Notes under the pieces: generated by a model | Seen by the model: only the letters and a program-made list of their open reading frames with translations | Databases searched by the model: none | What the model was told of the DNA's origin: nothing | Part shown: piece after piece, positions 15,109 to 23,119 of the stretch | Layout of the letters: each line of letters starts with the position of its first letter | Numbering within the stretch: position 1 is the first letter of the stretch | IMG/VR virus record: IMGVR_UViG_3300027844_001132 | Coordinates: 1-54,056 of that record | Reading direction: 5' to 3' (one strand) | Source of the DNA: a virus | Length of the DNA stretch: 54,056 nucleotides | Position numbers and translations under genes: made by a program

Positions 15109-16484
15109 ATCCTAAAACACATCCGACATATTGTCATTATCCATTTCATGCCATGACTTTTAAGAAATGGTCTAAAGATGGGAGAGAGCCTACTAATGTA
15201 ACTCCTTGTTGCATGATGATGAATCCCGTTACTTCAGAAGAAGATGGTTCCGTTAAACATCATGAGTTAGGCCATGGATCTTTAAAAGGTTTAAGTCCAG
15301 AGGAAATATTTAATCATGAATCTTTTGAAAAACTTAGAAATGATTTATCTAATGGTATAAAGAATAAAGCATGTACCGTTTGTTGGAGGATGGAGGAAGA
15401 TGGTTTAGAATCATTTAGACAATGTTCCGATTCTTCTGATCCACCTCATCCCAATCAGGAAGGGTTGTTTGAGTTTGACATAACCCTTTCTAACCTGTGC
15501 AATTTAGCCTGTAGAATGTGTAATGTGGGTTCATCTCATCAATTGGGTAAAGACGTTGAGAAGATGAAAGCAAAGGGCCTACATAATTCCTTTATGAAAG
15601 CTAGTAATAATGCAATGCCTGATATAAAAGGTGTTATCTATGATAAAGATAATAACAGTGTTATTGATTGGTTATTGAATAATACACACAAGATAACAAT
15701 GTTAAAAGCTTCTGGAGGAGAACCATTTTATGATAGAAGAGTAGTTAAAGTATTAGAACGATATGTCGAAACGGAAGCAAGTAAAAATACAATTTTAAAG
15801 TTTCATACTAATGCTACACAGTTCACTCCCGAATTATCAAAAATATTAAATAATTTCAAAGAGCAAGGACATACGTTCAGTATAGACGGTACCCATGGAA
15901 CATATAATTATATCCGGCATAATTCTGATTGGAAAAAATTAAATGAAAGCTTAGATCATTATCTTAGTACATGTACTAATATTAAACATCAATATTTTAA
16001 TATGGTATTGTCATCTTTAAATATTTTAAATGTTGCTGATTATATAGAATGGATATGTAATAAATGTGCACACTATAAAATTCCTGATTGGTATATTCAT
16101 TTTTCAGAAATGTATCCAGATAATAGAGGAACATCAATTAGGAATATGCCAAAGGAATTATTAGAGATTGCTCTTGATCGGATTATAGATATTACTGAAT
16201 CCGGAATAGCTACTGTTGCACAATCTGATACTGTACATGCAACTATAAGAGGGAAAGAATATAAAAAGTGGTATAGATTTAATATTCATAATTTAGTTGG
16301 CCAAATACAAAATGCATTAAAAAATAATACCAGTGATGTTAAAAAAATGAAAACGGAAATAATTATTTTAGATGAAGTTAGGGATCAAAGTTATAAAGAC
16401 TACTTAGATCCTTTGTTAGTAGAAATGCTTAATGGGGAGGCTGAGCACGTGGCGAGCCCAACTGACTGTAAATCAGCCGTCTGA
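15105..16484 (+). CDS. Radical SAM protein with extra cysteine domains
   Basis: The 459-residue product contains NLCNLACRMCNV (about residue 131-142), the CX3CX2C site for the SAM-bound 4Fe-4S cluster, and later ASGGEPF, the GGE SAM-binding motif. Additional Cys pairs before the core (PCCMMM, KACTVCW) suggest a SPASM/twitch-like auxiliary cluster placed N-terminally. Similar proteins are frequent in marine phages; the substrate is unknown. The last 17 codons lie inside the tRNA-Tyr gene, so the protein terminus is read from tRNA sequence. It may be a late addition from a tRNA insertion. Confidence 0.8.
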   Translation: MNPKTHPTYCHYPFHAMTFKKWSKDGREPTNVTPCCMMMNPVTSEEDGSVKHHELGHGSLKGLSPEEIFNHESFEKLRNDLSNGIKNKACTVCWRMEEDGLESFRQCSDSSDPPHPNQEGLFEFDITLSNLCNLACRMCNVGSSHQLGKDVEKMKAKGLHNSFMKASNNAMPDIKGVIYDKDNNSVIDWLLNNTHKITMLKASGGEPFYDRRVVKVLERYVETEASKNTILKFHTNATQFTPELSKILNNFKEQGHTFSIDGTHGTYNYIRHNSDWKKLNESLDHYLSTCTNIKHQYFNMVLSSLNILNVADYIEWICNKCAHYKIPDWYIHFSEMYPDNRGTSIRNMPKELLEIALDRIIDITESGIATVAQSDTVHATIRGKEYKKWYRFNIHNLVGQIQNALKNNTSDVKKMKTEIIILDEVRDQSYKDYLDPLLVEMLNGEAEHVASPTDCKSAV

Positions 16485-16518
16485 GACTGTGAAGGTTCGA
16501 CTCCTTCTCTCCCCACCA
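16434..16518 (+). tRNA. tRNA-Tyr(GUA)
   Basis: An 85-nt type II tRNA with encoded CCA. The acceptor GGGGAGG pairs with TCTCCCC (one G-U), the anticodon stem CTGA/TCAG has loop CTGTAAA (anticodon GTA), a long variable arm follows as in bacterial tRNA-Tyr, and the T arm is GAAGG/CCTTC. Its first 51 bases are also coding sequence of the radical SAM gene on the same strand. Confidence 0.93.
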
Positions 16519-16533
16519 CAATAAGATAAAAAT

Positions 16534-16650
16534 ATGTATAGCTTTTTGTTTATGGTTTTGTTAGTAATATGGATGGCATCAGCTTGGGGTGATCCCGATT
16601 TGATTGATGCCCTTATCTATTATATTTCAGACGGATATTATAAAACCTAA
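16534..16650 (+). CDS. Small exported or membrane peptide
   Basis: The 38-residue frame begins with a hydrophobic run (MYSFLFMVLLVIWMASAWG) that resembles a signal peptide or anchor, followed by an acidic/aromatic tail. It ends 1 base before the ClpS start. Confidence 0.45.
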   Translation: MYSFLFMVLLVIWMASAWGDPDLIDALIYYISDGYYKT

Positions 16651-16651
16651 A

Positions 16652-16972
16652 ATGGACACAGGGGAACTGGACGACCAGGGAACGACGATAACGGAAAAGA
16701 AGCCGAAACAAAAGCTGAAACCTCCGAATAGATATCAAGTAGTTTTCCACAATGATAATTTTACCCCAATGGAATTTGTAGTATATCTACTACAAATGGT
16801 TTTTAATCATTCAGAGGCAGCAGCTGAATCAATAATGTTGAATGTTCATCAACAAGGAAAAGGTGTAGCAGGCATTTACTCATCTGAGATAGCAGAAACA
16901 AAAGTATATGAATCAATGATGCATGCAAAAGAAAATCAATTTCCTTTAATGGTAACATCGGAAGAAATATAA
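16652..16972 (+). CDS. clpS: ClpS-like N-end-rule adaptor
   Basis: The ATG at 16652 is preferred over one at 16604 inside the upstream gene; this gives 106 residues, the normal ClpS size. RYQVVFHNDNFTPMEFVV matches the ClpS core with the N-degron-binding Asn-Asp pair (residues about 34-35), followed by IMLNVHQQGKGVAGIYSSEI and AETKV. ClpS binds ClpA and hands over proteins with destabilising N-termini to ClpAP. The phage also encodes a ClpP-like protein at 23455. It likely redirects host proteolysis. Confidence 0.9.
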   Translation: MDTGELDDQGTTITEKKPKQKLKPPNRYQVVFHNDNFTPMEFVVYLLQMVFNHSEAAAESIMLNVHQQGKGVAGIYSSEIAETKVYESMMHAKENQFPLMVTSEEI

Positions 16973-17527
16973 ATGACTTTACGAACAGACATGGGGGATG
17001 ATCGCGTAATGCCCCTTATGCACGATATTGATGTTGATAAAATCCTTGAAGAGATAAAGGTTGTTGGTGAAGACTGGAAAACAGATGGTATATGTCAAAT
17101 TATGTTACAGGGAGTAGAAGGAAAAGAAAATGATTATTATTTTGGTTCCAGAGAGTTTAAGGAATTAGAAGGAGCAGGATATAAAGAAAAGGATTTTACT
17201 ATTGAATTATTTCCGGAAATGATCTATACTAATAGTTTACTTAAAGAATTAAAATTGCATCGTTCGCGATTAATGTTATTAAAACCTAAAGCATGCTTGT
17301 CATGGCATTTTGATCCCGGTATGAGAATTCACATTCCTTTAACTGGCGATATCAATAGTTTTCATCTTATAGAAAATATAGAAGGAAAAAGAGAAGTATA
17401 TCATATAGCTCCTGGTGAAGTTCATTTAATGAATACAGAAGTACATCACTCAGGGATTAATTTATCGAGAAAGGTTGATAGAATACATATTGTGGGATGT
17501 ATTGATGTAGATGATGAAAATTATTAA
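16973..17527 (+). CDS. Aspartyl/asparaginyl hydroxylase-like 2OG oxygenase
   Basis: It starts directly after the clpS stop. In the 184-residue product, LSWHFDPGMRIHIPLTG matches the HxD-containing strand of the Asp/Asn beta-hydroxylase family (H-x-D-x3-R-x-H-x-P-L), and VHHSGINLSRKVDRIHIV matches the second half with the distal His and a 2-oxoglutarate-binding Arg. It would hydroxylate a protein or small molecule; the substrate is unknown. It overlaps the next gene by 17 bases. Confidence 0.8.
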   Translation: MTLRTDMGDDRVMPLMHDIDVDKILEEIKVVGEDWKTDGICQIMLQGVEGKENDYYFGSREFKELEGAGYKEKDFTIELFPEMIYTNSLLKELKLHRSRLMLLKPKACLSWHFDPGMRIHIPLTGDINSFHLIENIEGKREVYHIAPGEVHLMNTEVHHSGINLSRKVDRIHIVGCIDVDDENY

Positions 17528-18221
17528 TAAATTTTGGACTCATAGGGGATTTGGTACTGGTTTTGGTGATATAATAAATCATTTATCATATGAATATCAA
17601 CAAGCCAAAGAATCGACTATTATAAAATGGCATTTACAACCACGCACACATAGACAAGTACAAAGAGTTATTAAACTTTTTAAACCTAATTCTTTAATTG
17701 AACATGAGTTCGGTGAGTTCATAGAAAGAAAAGAAGCTCCATATAGTCAACAGGACCATGAGTATTGGCCTGCTAAAATGTTACATAGTTCCTGCGATGA
17801 AAAGTTTTGCGCTATATGGTTATATACTAAACATCATTCACATTCACCCCATCATCAAGATAAAGTTGTAAGTCATTATATCTTACAGAGATTATTTAAA
17901 GATCTCAAAGAAGGGGGATATAAAATTGTTTTGATTCCTAGTTTCAAAACATCTGCTGGTAGAACATTATATGATATAGATTATGATTTTGAACAATATA
18001 GTTATTTGGTACAGTCTATATTAAAGAATTGTTCTTTTAGTATTTGCTCCGAAGGTGGTTTAGCTCATTTATCTAGATTAATGAAAGTTCCTACCATATG
18101 TTATTTTAATCAAACAATGCCGTGGAAAGGACATGATTTTGATCTTAGAGATTTTTGGACAGGTGATTTATATAGACCCTGCAATGATTTAACACAGATT
18201 AAAGAATGCTACATGTATTAA
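17511..18221 (+). CDS. Glycosyltransferase-like protein (GT9/GT-B type C-domain)
   Basis: In this 236-residue protein, residues about 175-205 read FSICSEGGLAHLSRLMKVPT, similar to the D-S-GGLAHLA-ALG-P donor-binding region of family 9 (heptosyltransferase-like) enzymes. The N-terminal part (GFGTGFGDIINHLSYE) fits a G-x-GD start of the first Rossmann half. The family usually acts on lipopolysaccharide. Start could be 17511 or 17514. Confidence 0.55.
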   Translation: MMKIINKFWTHRGFGTGFGDIINHLSYEYQQAKESTIIKWHLQPRTHRQVQRVIKLFKPNSLIEHEFGEFIERKEAPYSQQDHEYWPAKMLHSSCDEKFCAIWLYTKHHSHSPHHQDKVVSHYILQRLFKDLKEGGYKIVLIPSFKTSAGRTLYDIDYDFEQYSYLVQSILKNCSFSICSEGGLAHLSRLMKVPTICYFNQTMPWKGHDFDLRDFWTGDLYRPCNDLTQIKECYMY

Positions 18222-18739
18222 AGGGGTTTCTTGGTGAAGATTTATGTCAAAGTTTTACAACTTATGCGCTGAGAGAACGATTTGATAATTTTAAATCATA
18301 TGGAAAAGAACTTCCAGACACTCATGGTGTTTATAAAGATTCATTCGCAGAAGCTTGTTTATATAGTTTCCAGGATAGAGTACAAAAATATTTTAAAGAA
18401 GAGATTCATCCATCATATTCGTTCTATATTGTTTATGAGAACGGTCACAACTTACACAAACACATAGATACCGATGCTTGCGAAATTTCTATTACTATAC
18501 ATACAGGTCACCTTTACGGTGATAGCTATCAAGGGACTACTTGGCCTTTATATATCGACAATTCACCCATTCATTGCGATGTAGGGGATGCTTTACTCTA
18601 TGATCAAAAAGAAAAAAAGTATGAACATTGGCGAGAAACCTTTGAAGGCATCTATCAAATCCAGTTGCTTTTTCATTATATCACCGGATCTGTTGATAAA
18701 ATTCCGGTTCCTATTAAAAATTTAACCACAAACGTTTGA
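18206..18739 (+). CDS. 2OG-Fe(II) oxygenase, prolyl-hydroxylase-like
   Basis: The 177-residue product contains LHKHIDTDACEISITIHTG, giving the HxD metal pair, then WPLYID, GDALLYDQKE and YEHWRE, where the His is the likely third ligand. This is the P4H-type double-stranded beta-helix. It follows another 2OG enzyme one gene earlier. It ends the operon; a promoter follows. Confidence 0.7.
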   Translation: MLHVLKGFLGEDLCQSFTTYALRERFDNFKSYGKELPDTHGVYKDSFAEACLYSFQDRVQKYFKEEIHPSYSFYIVYENGHNLHKHIDTDACEISITIHTGHLYGDSYQGTTWPLYIDNSPIHCDVGDALLYDQKEKKYEHWRETFEGIYQIQLLFHYITGSVDKIPVPIKNLTTNV

Positions 18740-18782
18740 TCGCCCAATTATTTTCAATTATTTTCAATTTTGTTTACCAATG

Positions 18783-18831
18783 ATATCAACGAACTCTTGG
18801 TAACTTATTGAGATTATTGCGAAACAAAAAC
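18783..18831 (+). promoter_or_regulatory. Conserved promoter-upstream box (copy 2)
   Basis: ATATCAACG, GGTAACTTATTGAG (18799-18812) and TTGCGAAACAAAAAC (18817-18831) repeat the blocks at 10541-10589 at the same distances from the -35. AATTATTTTC occurs twice just upstream (18747-18770 area). Confidence 0.65.
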
Positions 18832-18832
18832 G

Positions 18833-18861
18833 TTGACATGTTGAGCTAGATATGTTATAAT
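18833..18861 (+). promoter_or_regulatory. Sigma70 promoter, consensus boxes
   Basis: TTGACA (18833-18838) and TATAAT (18856-18861) with 17-base spacing, followed by GTAGAGAATAAAA. It probably drives the long run of small genes from 18910 onward. Confidence 0.85.
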
Positions 18862-18909
18862 ATAAGTAGAGAATAAAATAATAACCTAAACAAGGAGAGA
18901 AATAAGCGG

Positions 18910-19089
18910 ATGAAAAAGAAAACAGCAACAATTGAAATTTTAGAAAAAGATGAAAAGGTTTTAGGATCTCGTACTAGAGGTGAATACATGGTACGAAGAT
19001 ATGAAGATGGGATCGAAATGAGTGGTGAATTTTTTTACACTCTTGCAGAAGCAGGAGGAGCAATAAGAGAATGGGAAGGAATAGTATGA
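18910..19089 (+). CDS. Small protein, first gene of early cluster
   Basis: The 59-residue frame follows GGAGAGAAATAAGCGG. It is charged and beta-rich in appearance (TATIEILEKDEKVLGSRT), with no known motif. The next ATG overlaps its stop. Confidence 0.55.
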   Translation: MKKKTATIEILEKDEKVLGSRTRGEYMVRRYEDGIEMSGEFFYTLAEAGGAIREWEGIV

Positions 19090-19172
19090 AAATGTGGATA
19101 GAAGAAATCGCAACAGCTATATTGTTATTTGGTATATTGTACCTTACAATAGTTGTTATGTTTACAATATAA
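19086..19172 (+). CDS. Tiny membrane peptide
   Basis: The 28-residue frame (begins MKMWIEEIATAILLFGILY) is a single membrane span with an acidic N-terminus. ATGA overlap with the upstream gene supports translation. Confidence 0.45.
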   Translation: MKMWIEEIATAILLFGILYLTIVVMFTI

Positions 19173-19191
19173 ATTATAGAGAGAGAATATC

Positions 19192-19623
19192 ATGAAAAAA
19201 ATAACCTTACTATTTTTATCAGCAGCACTTGGAGCGAGTGTCTTTGCTGCGACATTTAAAGTAGGTGATGAAGTAAAGCTTGGCGGAAAAGTCCTAGTAG
19301 TTGTAAGCCTGGATGATAATGGTGATCCACTATTTAAAACTAAAGCTGACTTAAAGCCGGAAAAGAAAGAACCCAGTTTCTTAGCGACTTTGGGTGCATG
19401 GGCATTTTCGTCCGAACCTGAAAGACATGACACAGACAATCCAGCCGATGATATAGCAGAGGATTTTCTTGCTTCCCTAAGGGCTACGTTGAAGAGACAA
19501 GGGAAAGAACCATGTGGACATTGTTATTCGATGATGGAACCAGGAGATCCTAGGATCCCCAAGGACCATTTCAATTATAGATCCCCGGAAGAAAAATGCA
19601 CCAGCTTGCTTGGATGTAAATAA
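19192..19623 (+). CDS. Secreted protein with signal peptide
   Basis: The ATG follows AGAGAGAGAATATC. The 143-residue product has a classical signal peptide (MKKITLLFLSAALGASVFA, likely cut before ATFKVG). A small beta-rich domain and a Cys-containing C-terminus (CGHCYS, CTSLLGC) follow, suggesting disulfides in the periplasm. Function unknown. Confidence 0.65.
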   Translation: MKKITLLFLSAALGASVFAATFKVGDEVKLGGKVLVVVSLDDNGDPLFKTKADLKPEKKEPSFLATLGAWAFSSEPERHDTDNPADDIAEDFLASLRATLKRQGKEPCGHCYSMMEPGDPRIPKDHFNYRSPEEKCTSLLGCK

Positions 19624-19624
19624 T

Positions 19625-19759
19625 ATGGAAAATGATAACCCCTTTAAACCTAATACTAGCAGAGTTGATAGATTGGAAAATCAAATATTAATACTCATGG
19701 AGAGAATTGCTATATTAGAAAGAGATTTAACATATCATATAAAAGAATGTCAAGTATGA
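19625..19759 (+). CDS. Small coiled-coil protein
   Basis: The 44-residue frame has a clear heptad pattern (VDRLENQILILMERIAILER). It overlaps the next start (ATGA at 19756). Confidence 0.5.
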   Translation: MENDNPFKPNTSRVDRLENQILILMERIAILERDLTYHIKECQV

Positions 19760-19929
19760 AACAACACGGAAAGCGCGCGCGCCAAGAAGGTGCAATCGAA
19801 CGAACAGAAGCATCTATTCTTGTATACGAAAAGAATCTAAAATCTAGTAAAGATGATGATGAGAAAAAACTATTAAAGAAAAAAATAGAAAGAGCACAAA
19901 CAACAATTAAAAATACAAAAATAATATGA
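19756..19929 (+). CDS. Small conserved phage protein (KRARQEGA type)
   Basis: The ATG at 19756 overlaps the upstream stop; another in-frame ATG is at 19747. MKQHGKRARQEGAIERTEA followed by a Lys/Asp helix resembles a small protein I recall from many marine T4-like phages. Function unknown. Confidence 0.6.
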   Translation: MKQHGKRARQEGAIERTEASILVYEKNLKSSKDDDEKKLLKKKIERAQTTIKNTKII

Positions 19930-20132
19930 GTAATTTAACCTATCTTTGGGGTGATGGAATGGTAGATAATATAGCAAGAAAGGTTGCGGAAGAACCTATG
20001 GAGGATATGCCGTCTTCCGAAGAAGAGTTTCAAGCAGATTTGGATGCACAGGATATGAGATATTATCATTACTGTCGTGAACAAGAAGAAATGTATAGTG
20101 ACCCAGTAATGAATTGGTCAGGATTGAGGTAA
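19926..20132 (+). CDS. Small acidic protein
   Basis: The 68-residue product is acidic (EEPMEDMPSSEEEFQADLDA) and Tyr-rich at the C-terminus. It overlaps the upstream stop by 4 bases. Confidence 0.5.
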   Translation: MSNLTYLWGDGMVDNIARKVAEEPMEDMPSSEEEFQADLDAQDMRYYHYCREQEEMYSDPVMNWSGLR

Positions 20133-20133
20133 T

Positions 20134-20229
20134 ATGGTTTATGATGTATTATATTTTTTGGGTGGTGTAGCAGCTTACCTTGGTTTTATCTTTATGATAG
20201 TAGCCTGGACTTGGATAGTTTTAAAATAG
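20134..20229 (+). CDS. Tiny membrane peptide
   Basis: The 31-residue frame is one hydrophobic span (LYFLGGVAAYLGFIFMIVAW). It starts 1 base after the upstream stop. Confidence 0.4.
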   Translation: MVYDVLYFLGGVAAYLGFIFMIVAWTWIVLK

Positions 20230-20232
20230 CTT

Positions 20233-20403
20233 ATGTTTAAATATATCTTTTTAGGATTTATATTAGGATACGGTTTTAGTTTTGTTAGCGCAGAGTGGTA
20301 TTATTTTGTTAATAGTAACTTTATAGATTTTTGTAGGTGGGTAGAGTTACCAGACTATCTTTGGGCGATGATGGACAAATATATTTTTTTCGGGGCATTA
20401 TGA
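20233..20403 (+). CDS. Small membrane protein
   Basis: The 56-residue product begins MFKYIFLGFILGYGFSFVSA, a signal-anchor, followed by an aromatic segment. It overlaps the next start (ATGA). Confidence 0.5.
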   Translation: MFKYIFLGFILGYGFSFVSAEWYYFVNSNFIDFCRWVELPDYLWAMMDKYIFFGAL

Positions 20404-20678
20404 TAAACGGTTGTGATTTATTAGGTGTAGAAAAACACGCAAGCTTATTTTGTCATAAAGTGGGTGAAGCGACCGGAGGCGTTGTTGAAGCTTTTAATCC
20501 GCCAATACTTTATCAAATGAATATGATCACCGGCGATCCAGAAGTTGTAATATATGCCGGAATGGCTTTAATGTGTACCACATGGCCTGTAGGTTTCGCT
20601 CATGTGTGTATCCCGATAGCTGCTGCACTTACTTATAATTGGTTTGAACAAGTATTTCATTTATGGGGTTTCATTTGA
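20400..20678 (+). CDS. Membrane-associated small protein
   Basis: The start at 20400 overlaps the upstream stop. The 92-residue product has a likely hydrophobic helix in its C-terminal half (GFAHVCIPIAAALTYNWF) and a possible second one (VVIYAGMALMCTTWPVG). No family recognised; a possible inner-membrane protein. Confidence 0.5.
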   Translation: MINGCDLLGVEKHASLFCHKVGEATGGVVEAFNPPILYQMNMITGDPEVVIYAGMALMCTTWPVGFAHVCIPIAAALTYNWFEQVFHLWGFI

Positions 20679-20947
20679 AAACCGCAACCATTCAAATTTT
20701 AAAAAGCAGTGGTAAAAAGAAATTTGGTAAACACAAATATGTAGTAACAGAATTTGATGAAGAATGTATTGGTATGAAAGAAGTTGCTAGCTCACTAATT
20801 TCTCCTAAAGAATATTCTGAGAGAAAGAAAACAAAAAGAGTATTCTTATATGATACCTCAGATGAAGCATCGAAACATGTGAAAGAATATTATGATATGG
20901 ATAGCAATAGTCATGACATGGAACCCAGTCATTTATACAATAGATAA
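20663..20947 (+). CDS. Unknown basic protein
   Basis: The start may be ATG 20663 or TTG 20675, the latter overlapping the previous stop. The product (about 90 residues) is Lys/Ser-rich with beta character (TATIQILKSSGKKKFGKH). Confidence 0.5.
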   Translation: MGFHLKTATIQILKSSGKKKFGKHKYVVTEFDEECIGMKEVASSLISPKEYSERKKTKRVFLYDTSDEASKHVKEYYDMDSNSHDMEPSHLYNR

Positions 20948-21185
20948 AGAATTTTCATCTGAAGTAGCTTGTTGGAACTACTACGATAATGGTGCGGGAG
21001 AAACTAAAATGCTCAATAACTACGGCATACAAGTTCTAGATCACCAAGACAATAAGCCGAACAAAGACTACATGAAAAAACATCGCCCAGCACACCGGAT
21101 ATACCCAACTAGAATGTATAAGAATTTCGGAGGATCTTTAGTCTGGTTAACCTGCGACATAAAAGGAAGAAACGAAGGACTATGA
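20913..21185 (+). CDS. Unknown small protein
   Basis: ATG 20913 gives 90 residues; ATG 20892 in the same frame would add 7. The protein ends with a beta-like segment (GGSLVWLTCDIKGRNEG). The overlap with the upstream frame is 35 bases. Confidence 0.45.
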   Translation: MTWNPVIYTIDKEFSSEVACWNYYDNGAGETKMLNNYGIQVLDHQDNKPNKDYMKKHRPAHRIYPTRMYKNFGGSLVWLTCDIKGRNEGL

Positions 21186-21460
21186 AAAACGGAGATGTTT
21201 TAGTATTAACACCTAGATCAAGGTATGGAAGAAATCTAGTTAAAAAAACTGGGAATATTGTTAAGGTTAAATATATACAACCAGGAAAGTTTTGCGTGGA
21301 ACATTGGAATCAAAGTTGTCGTTGGATCGATAATCAATACGATAAAGATTTTGATTGGCAATTTAAAGAGGTACGAGATAACTTTTTGGATCAAACAGAA
21401 GAATTGGAAATGAGAAGAGCCATAGGATATCCAATGGACCTTTTAGGGAAAAATTTATGA
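21182..21460 (+). CDS. Unknown small protein, possible SH3-like barrel
   Basis: In the 92-residue product the first half (GDVLVLTPRSRYGRNLVKKTG then IVKVKYIQPGKFCVEHW) alternates strands like a small barrel. The C-terminal half is helical. Both neighbours overlap by 4 bases. Confidence 0.5.
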   Translation: MKNGDVLVLTPRSRYGRNLVKKTGNIVKVKYIQPGKFCVEHWNQSCRWIDNQYDKDFDWQFKEVRDNFLDQTEELEMRRAIGYPMDLLGKNL

Positions 21461-21669
21461 AAGCAATATTAGAATTTGATTTACCAGAAGATGAAGAACT
21501 ATTTCAGGCGGCTGATAAAGGTATGGATTGGGCATTACTTGTTTGGCACATAGATCAATTTATCCAAAACAAGATCAAATATGAACAAGACAGAGAAGGA
21601 GTATTAGAACTTGTTCGGAAAGAACTAAATTTTCAGATGGAAGAAAAAGGATTAGTATACCCTCCATAA
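21457..21669 (+). CDS. Small conserved phage protein (FDLPED type)
   Basis: The 70-residue product reads ILEFDLPEDEELFQAADKG then WHIDQFIQNKIKY. I recall this fold (short beta hairpin plus helices) in small proteins of many tailed phages. Function unknown. Confidence 0.6.
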   Translation: MKAILEFDLPEDEELFQAADKGMDWALLVWHIDQFIQNKIKYEQDREGVLELVRKELNFQMEEKGLVYPP

Positions 21670-21679
21670 AAAATAAAAT

Positions 21680-22195
21680 ATGTTTGTGAGACTCGGAAAC
21701 CCAGCCAGAAAAAATAGGGCAGAAAAAATTGAAATACATGATTACGATACTTGGAACGTTGATGTGACACTTGCACATATTATTGTGCCGCTACTAAAGA
21801 GGCTCAAAGAAGTTAAGCAAGGCGCGCCCTTTGTAGAAAATGAAGATGTACCAAAGTTTCTTCGGGCAACAGAAGAAGAAATAAAAGAACATTGGGACGG
21901 TGGTGAATCTGATAAACATTATTTTATTCGTTGGGATTATGTAATGGATGAAATGATCCACGCGTTTCAATCTAAATTGGAAGATTGGGAAGACGAATTT
22001 GCGTCAGGAGAAAATGATGTCGATTTTAAAGAGATTCCTGATAAGAAAGATGACAACGGTGAGCCGCTGTTTGAAATGGTATATGGCCCAAATCATACTC
22101 GTGAATATGATGTAGAAGGTAGGGAAAAATATCAAACTCGGATAACTAAAGGATTTAAGTTGTTCGGAAAATATTATAACGGACTTTGGAATTAA
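21680..22195 (+). CDS. Conserved marine-phage hypothetical protein
   Basis: In this 171-residue protein, YDTWNVDVTLAHIIVPLLK is followed by VKQGAPFVENEDVPKFL and IRWDYVMDEMIHAFQSKLEDW. I recall this order of motifs from a conserved hypothetical of T4-like marine phages. Acidic; no catalytic signature. Function unknown. Confidence 0.65.
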   Translation: MFVRLGNPARKNRAEKIEIHDYDTWNVDVTLAHIIVPLLKRLKEVKQGAPFVENEDVPKFLRATEEEIKEHWDGGESDKHYFIRWDYVMDEMIHAFQSKLEDWEDEFASGENDVDFKEIPDKKDDNGEPLFEMVYGPNHTREYDVEGREKYQTRITKGFKLFGKYYNGLWN

Positions 22196-22471
22196 ATGGA
22201 ATACGATAGATTTAATCTAGAAGCAGAAATCATGAGAGTCTGGAATACGAAAGATGATCTGGAATCAATAACTAGTCGCATGATGGATGACCCAGACAAA
22301 ATGTCAGAAGATGATATTGCGAATGTTTTAATTGGATTAAGCGAATTACATGAAACAAGAATGAAAAAATTATGGAAGGTTTTTGAATCAATGGTGAGAG
22401 AAAAATCTTTTGTTATGAAAAAAGAATCTCTTGATTATAGGGGTGTACCATTGACAGAAGAGGATAAATGA
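22196..22471 (+). CDS. Conserved small acidic phage protein
   Basis: It starts directly after the previous stop. The 91-residue product is helical (FNLEAEIMRVWNTKDDLESI, then ALS-type helix with HETRMKKLWKVFE). It overlaps the next tiny frame by 4 bases. Confidence 0.6.
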   Translation: MEYDRFNLEAEIMRVWNTKDDLESITSRMMDDPDKMSEDDIANVLIGLSELHETRMKKLWKVFESMVREKSFVMKKESLDYRGVPLTEEDK

Positions 22472-22560
22472 TTGAAGTTTGGTTATGGAAGAATTTAATA
22501 TATATTCTATGGGTCAATGCTATCATACAACATTGGGGACAACCTCACGGGTTTCATTAG
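22468..22560 (+). CDS. Tiny membrane peptide
   Basis: ATGA overlap opens a 30-residue frame with a Trp-rich span (MIEVWLWKNLIYILWVNAII). Its frame lies over the start region of the lipoprotein below. Confidence 0.4.
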   Translation: MIEVWLWKNLIYILWVNAIIQHWGQPHGFH

Positions 22561-22709
22561 GCGCAGTGATTTTTTTGTTAATTACATCTTGTGCTTACCA
22601 TACAGAAATACCTTGTCCGTTTGGTTTAGCCATGAAACAGTTAGACGAAAAATGTGATTATATTCAGCACGGGAGTACAACGAAATGGATATTAAAAAAG
22701 AAAAAATAA
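22509..22709 (+). CDS. Putative lipoprotein
   Basis: The hydrophobic stretch LGAVIFLLITSC contains a good lipobox (ITSC), so the Cys is probably lipidated. The mature part is small with two more Cys. The start is uncertain: ATG 22509 is chosen, but TTG 22533 would give a more normal signal peptide length. Confidence 0.5.
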   Translation: MGQCYHTTLGTTSRVSLGAVIFLLITSCAYHTEIPCPFGLAMKQLDEKCDYIQHGSTTKWILKKKK

Positions 22710-22918
22710 CCGCAACTAGAATGCCTATGCAGGCACCGTTTAAACTAGTTGAAGAAAATGATGAAACTGAATATTGCGTTCGCTGTGGAACAGCTACTCG
22801 ATATAAGAAAACAGATAATGTAACTTTTAGAGCCGGCTACGTTGAAGGAGCAGGCCAACTTTGTTTTAAGTGTTCTCATCAACGAAAATTACATAGACAA
22901 GGAAGTTATGATATATAA
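22685..22918 (+). CDS. Small zinc-ribbon protein
   Basis: In the 77-residue product, YCVRCGTATRY and QLCFKCSHQ give two CxxC pairs about 30 residues apart, a typical zinc ribbon. It resembles small proteins of marine T4-like phages. DNA or RNA binding is possible. Confidence 0.6.
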   Translation: MDIKKEKITATRMPMQAPFKLVEENDETEYCVRCGTATRYKKTDNVTFRAGYVEGAGQLCFKCSHQRKLHRQGSYDI

Positions 22919-22921
22919 ATA
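22914..22921 (+). promoter_or_regulatory. T4-type late promoter motif TATAAATA
   Basis: An exact octamer 18 bases before the ATG of the next small gene. It overlaps the upstream stop codon. Could also be chance in AT-rich DNA. Confidence 0.35.
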
Positions 22922-22938
22922 CCTTTGTGAGAGAGAAA

Positions 22939-23103
22939 ATGAGTTTTAGAGAAATATGGAACGGTCCAAGTTTTTTAGAACGTGGAGATGCCGCTTACAG
23001 AATGAGGGCGAGAGATAACGCTGGTAAAAAAACAAAGAAAACTAATAAACATATTACCCACGAACATTTTAATAAAGAATGGGATAAAGATTTGTGGGAT
23101 TAA
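22939..23103 (+). CDS. Small basic protein
   Basis: The ATG follows GAGAGAGAAA. The 54-residue product (begins MSFREIWNGPSFLERGDAA) ends in a Trp-containing acidic tail. Family unknown. Confidence 0.5.
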   Translation: MSFREIWNGPSFLERGDAAYRMRARDNAGKKTKKTNKHITHEHFNKEWDKDLWD

Positions 23104-23119
23104 CATATAGGAGAAAATT

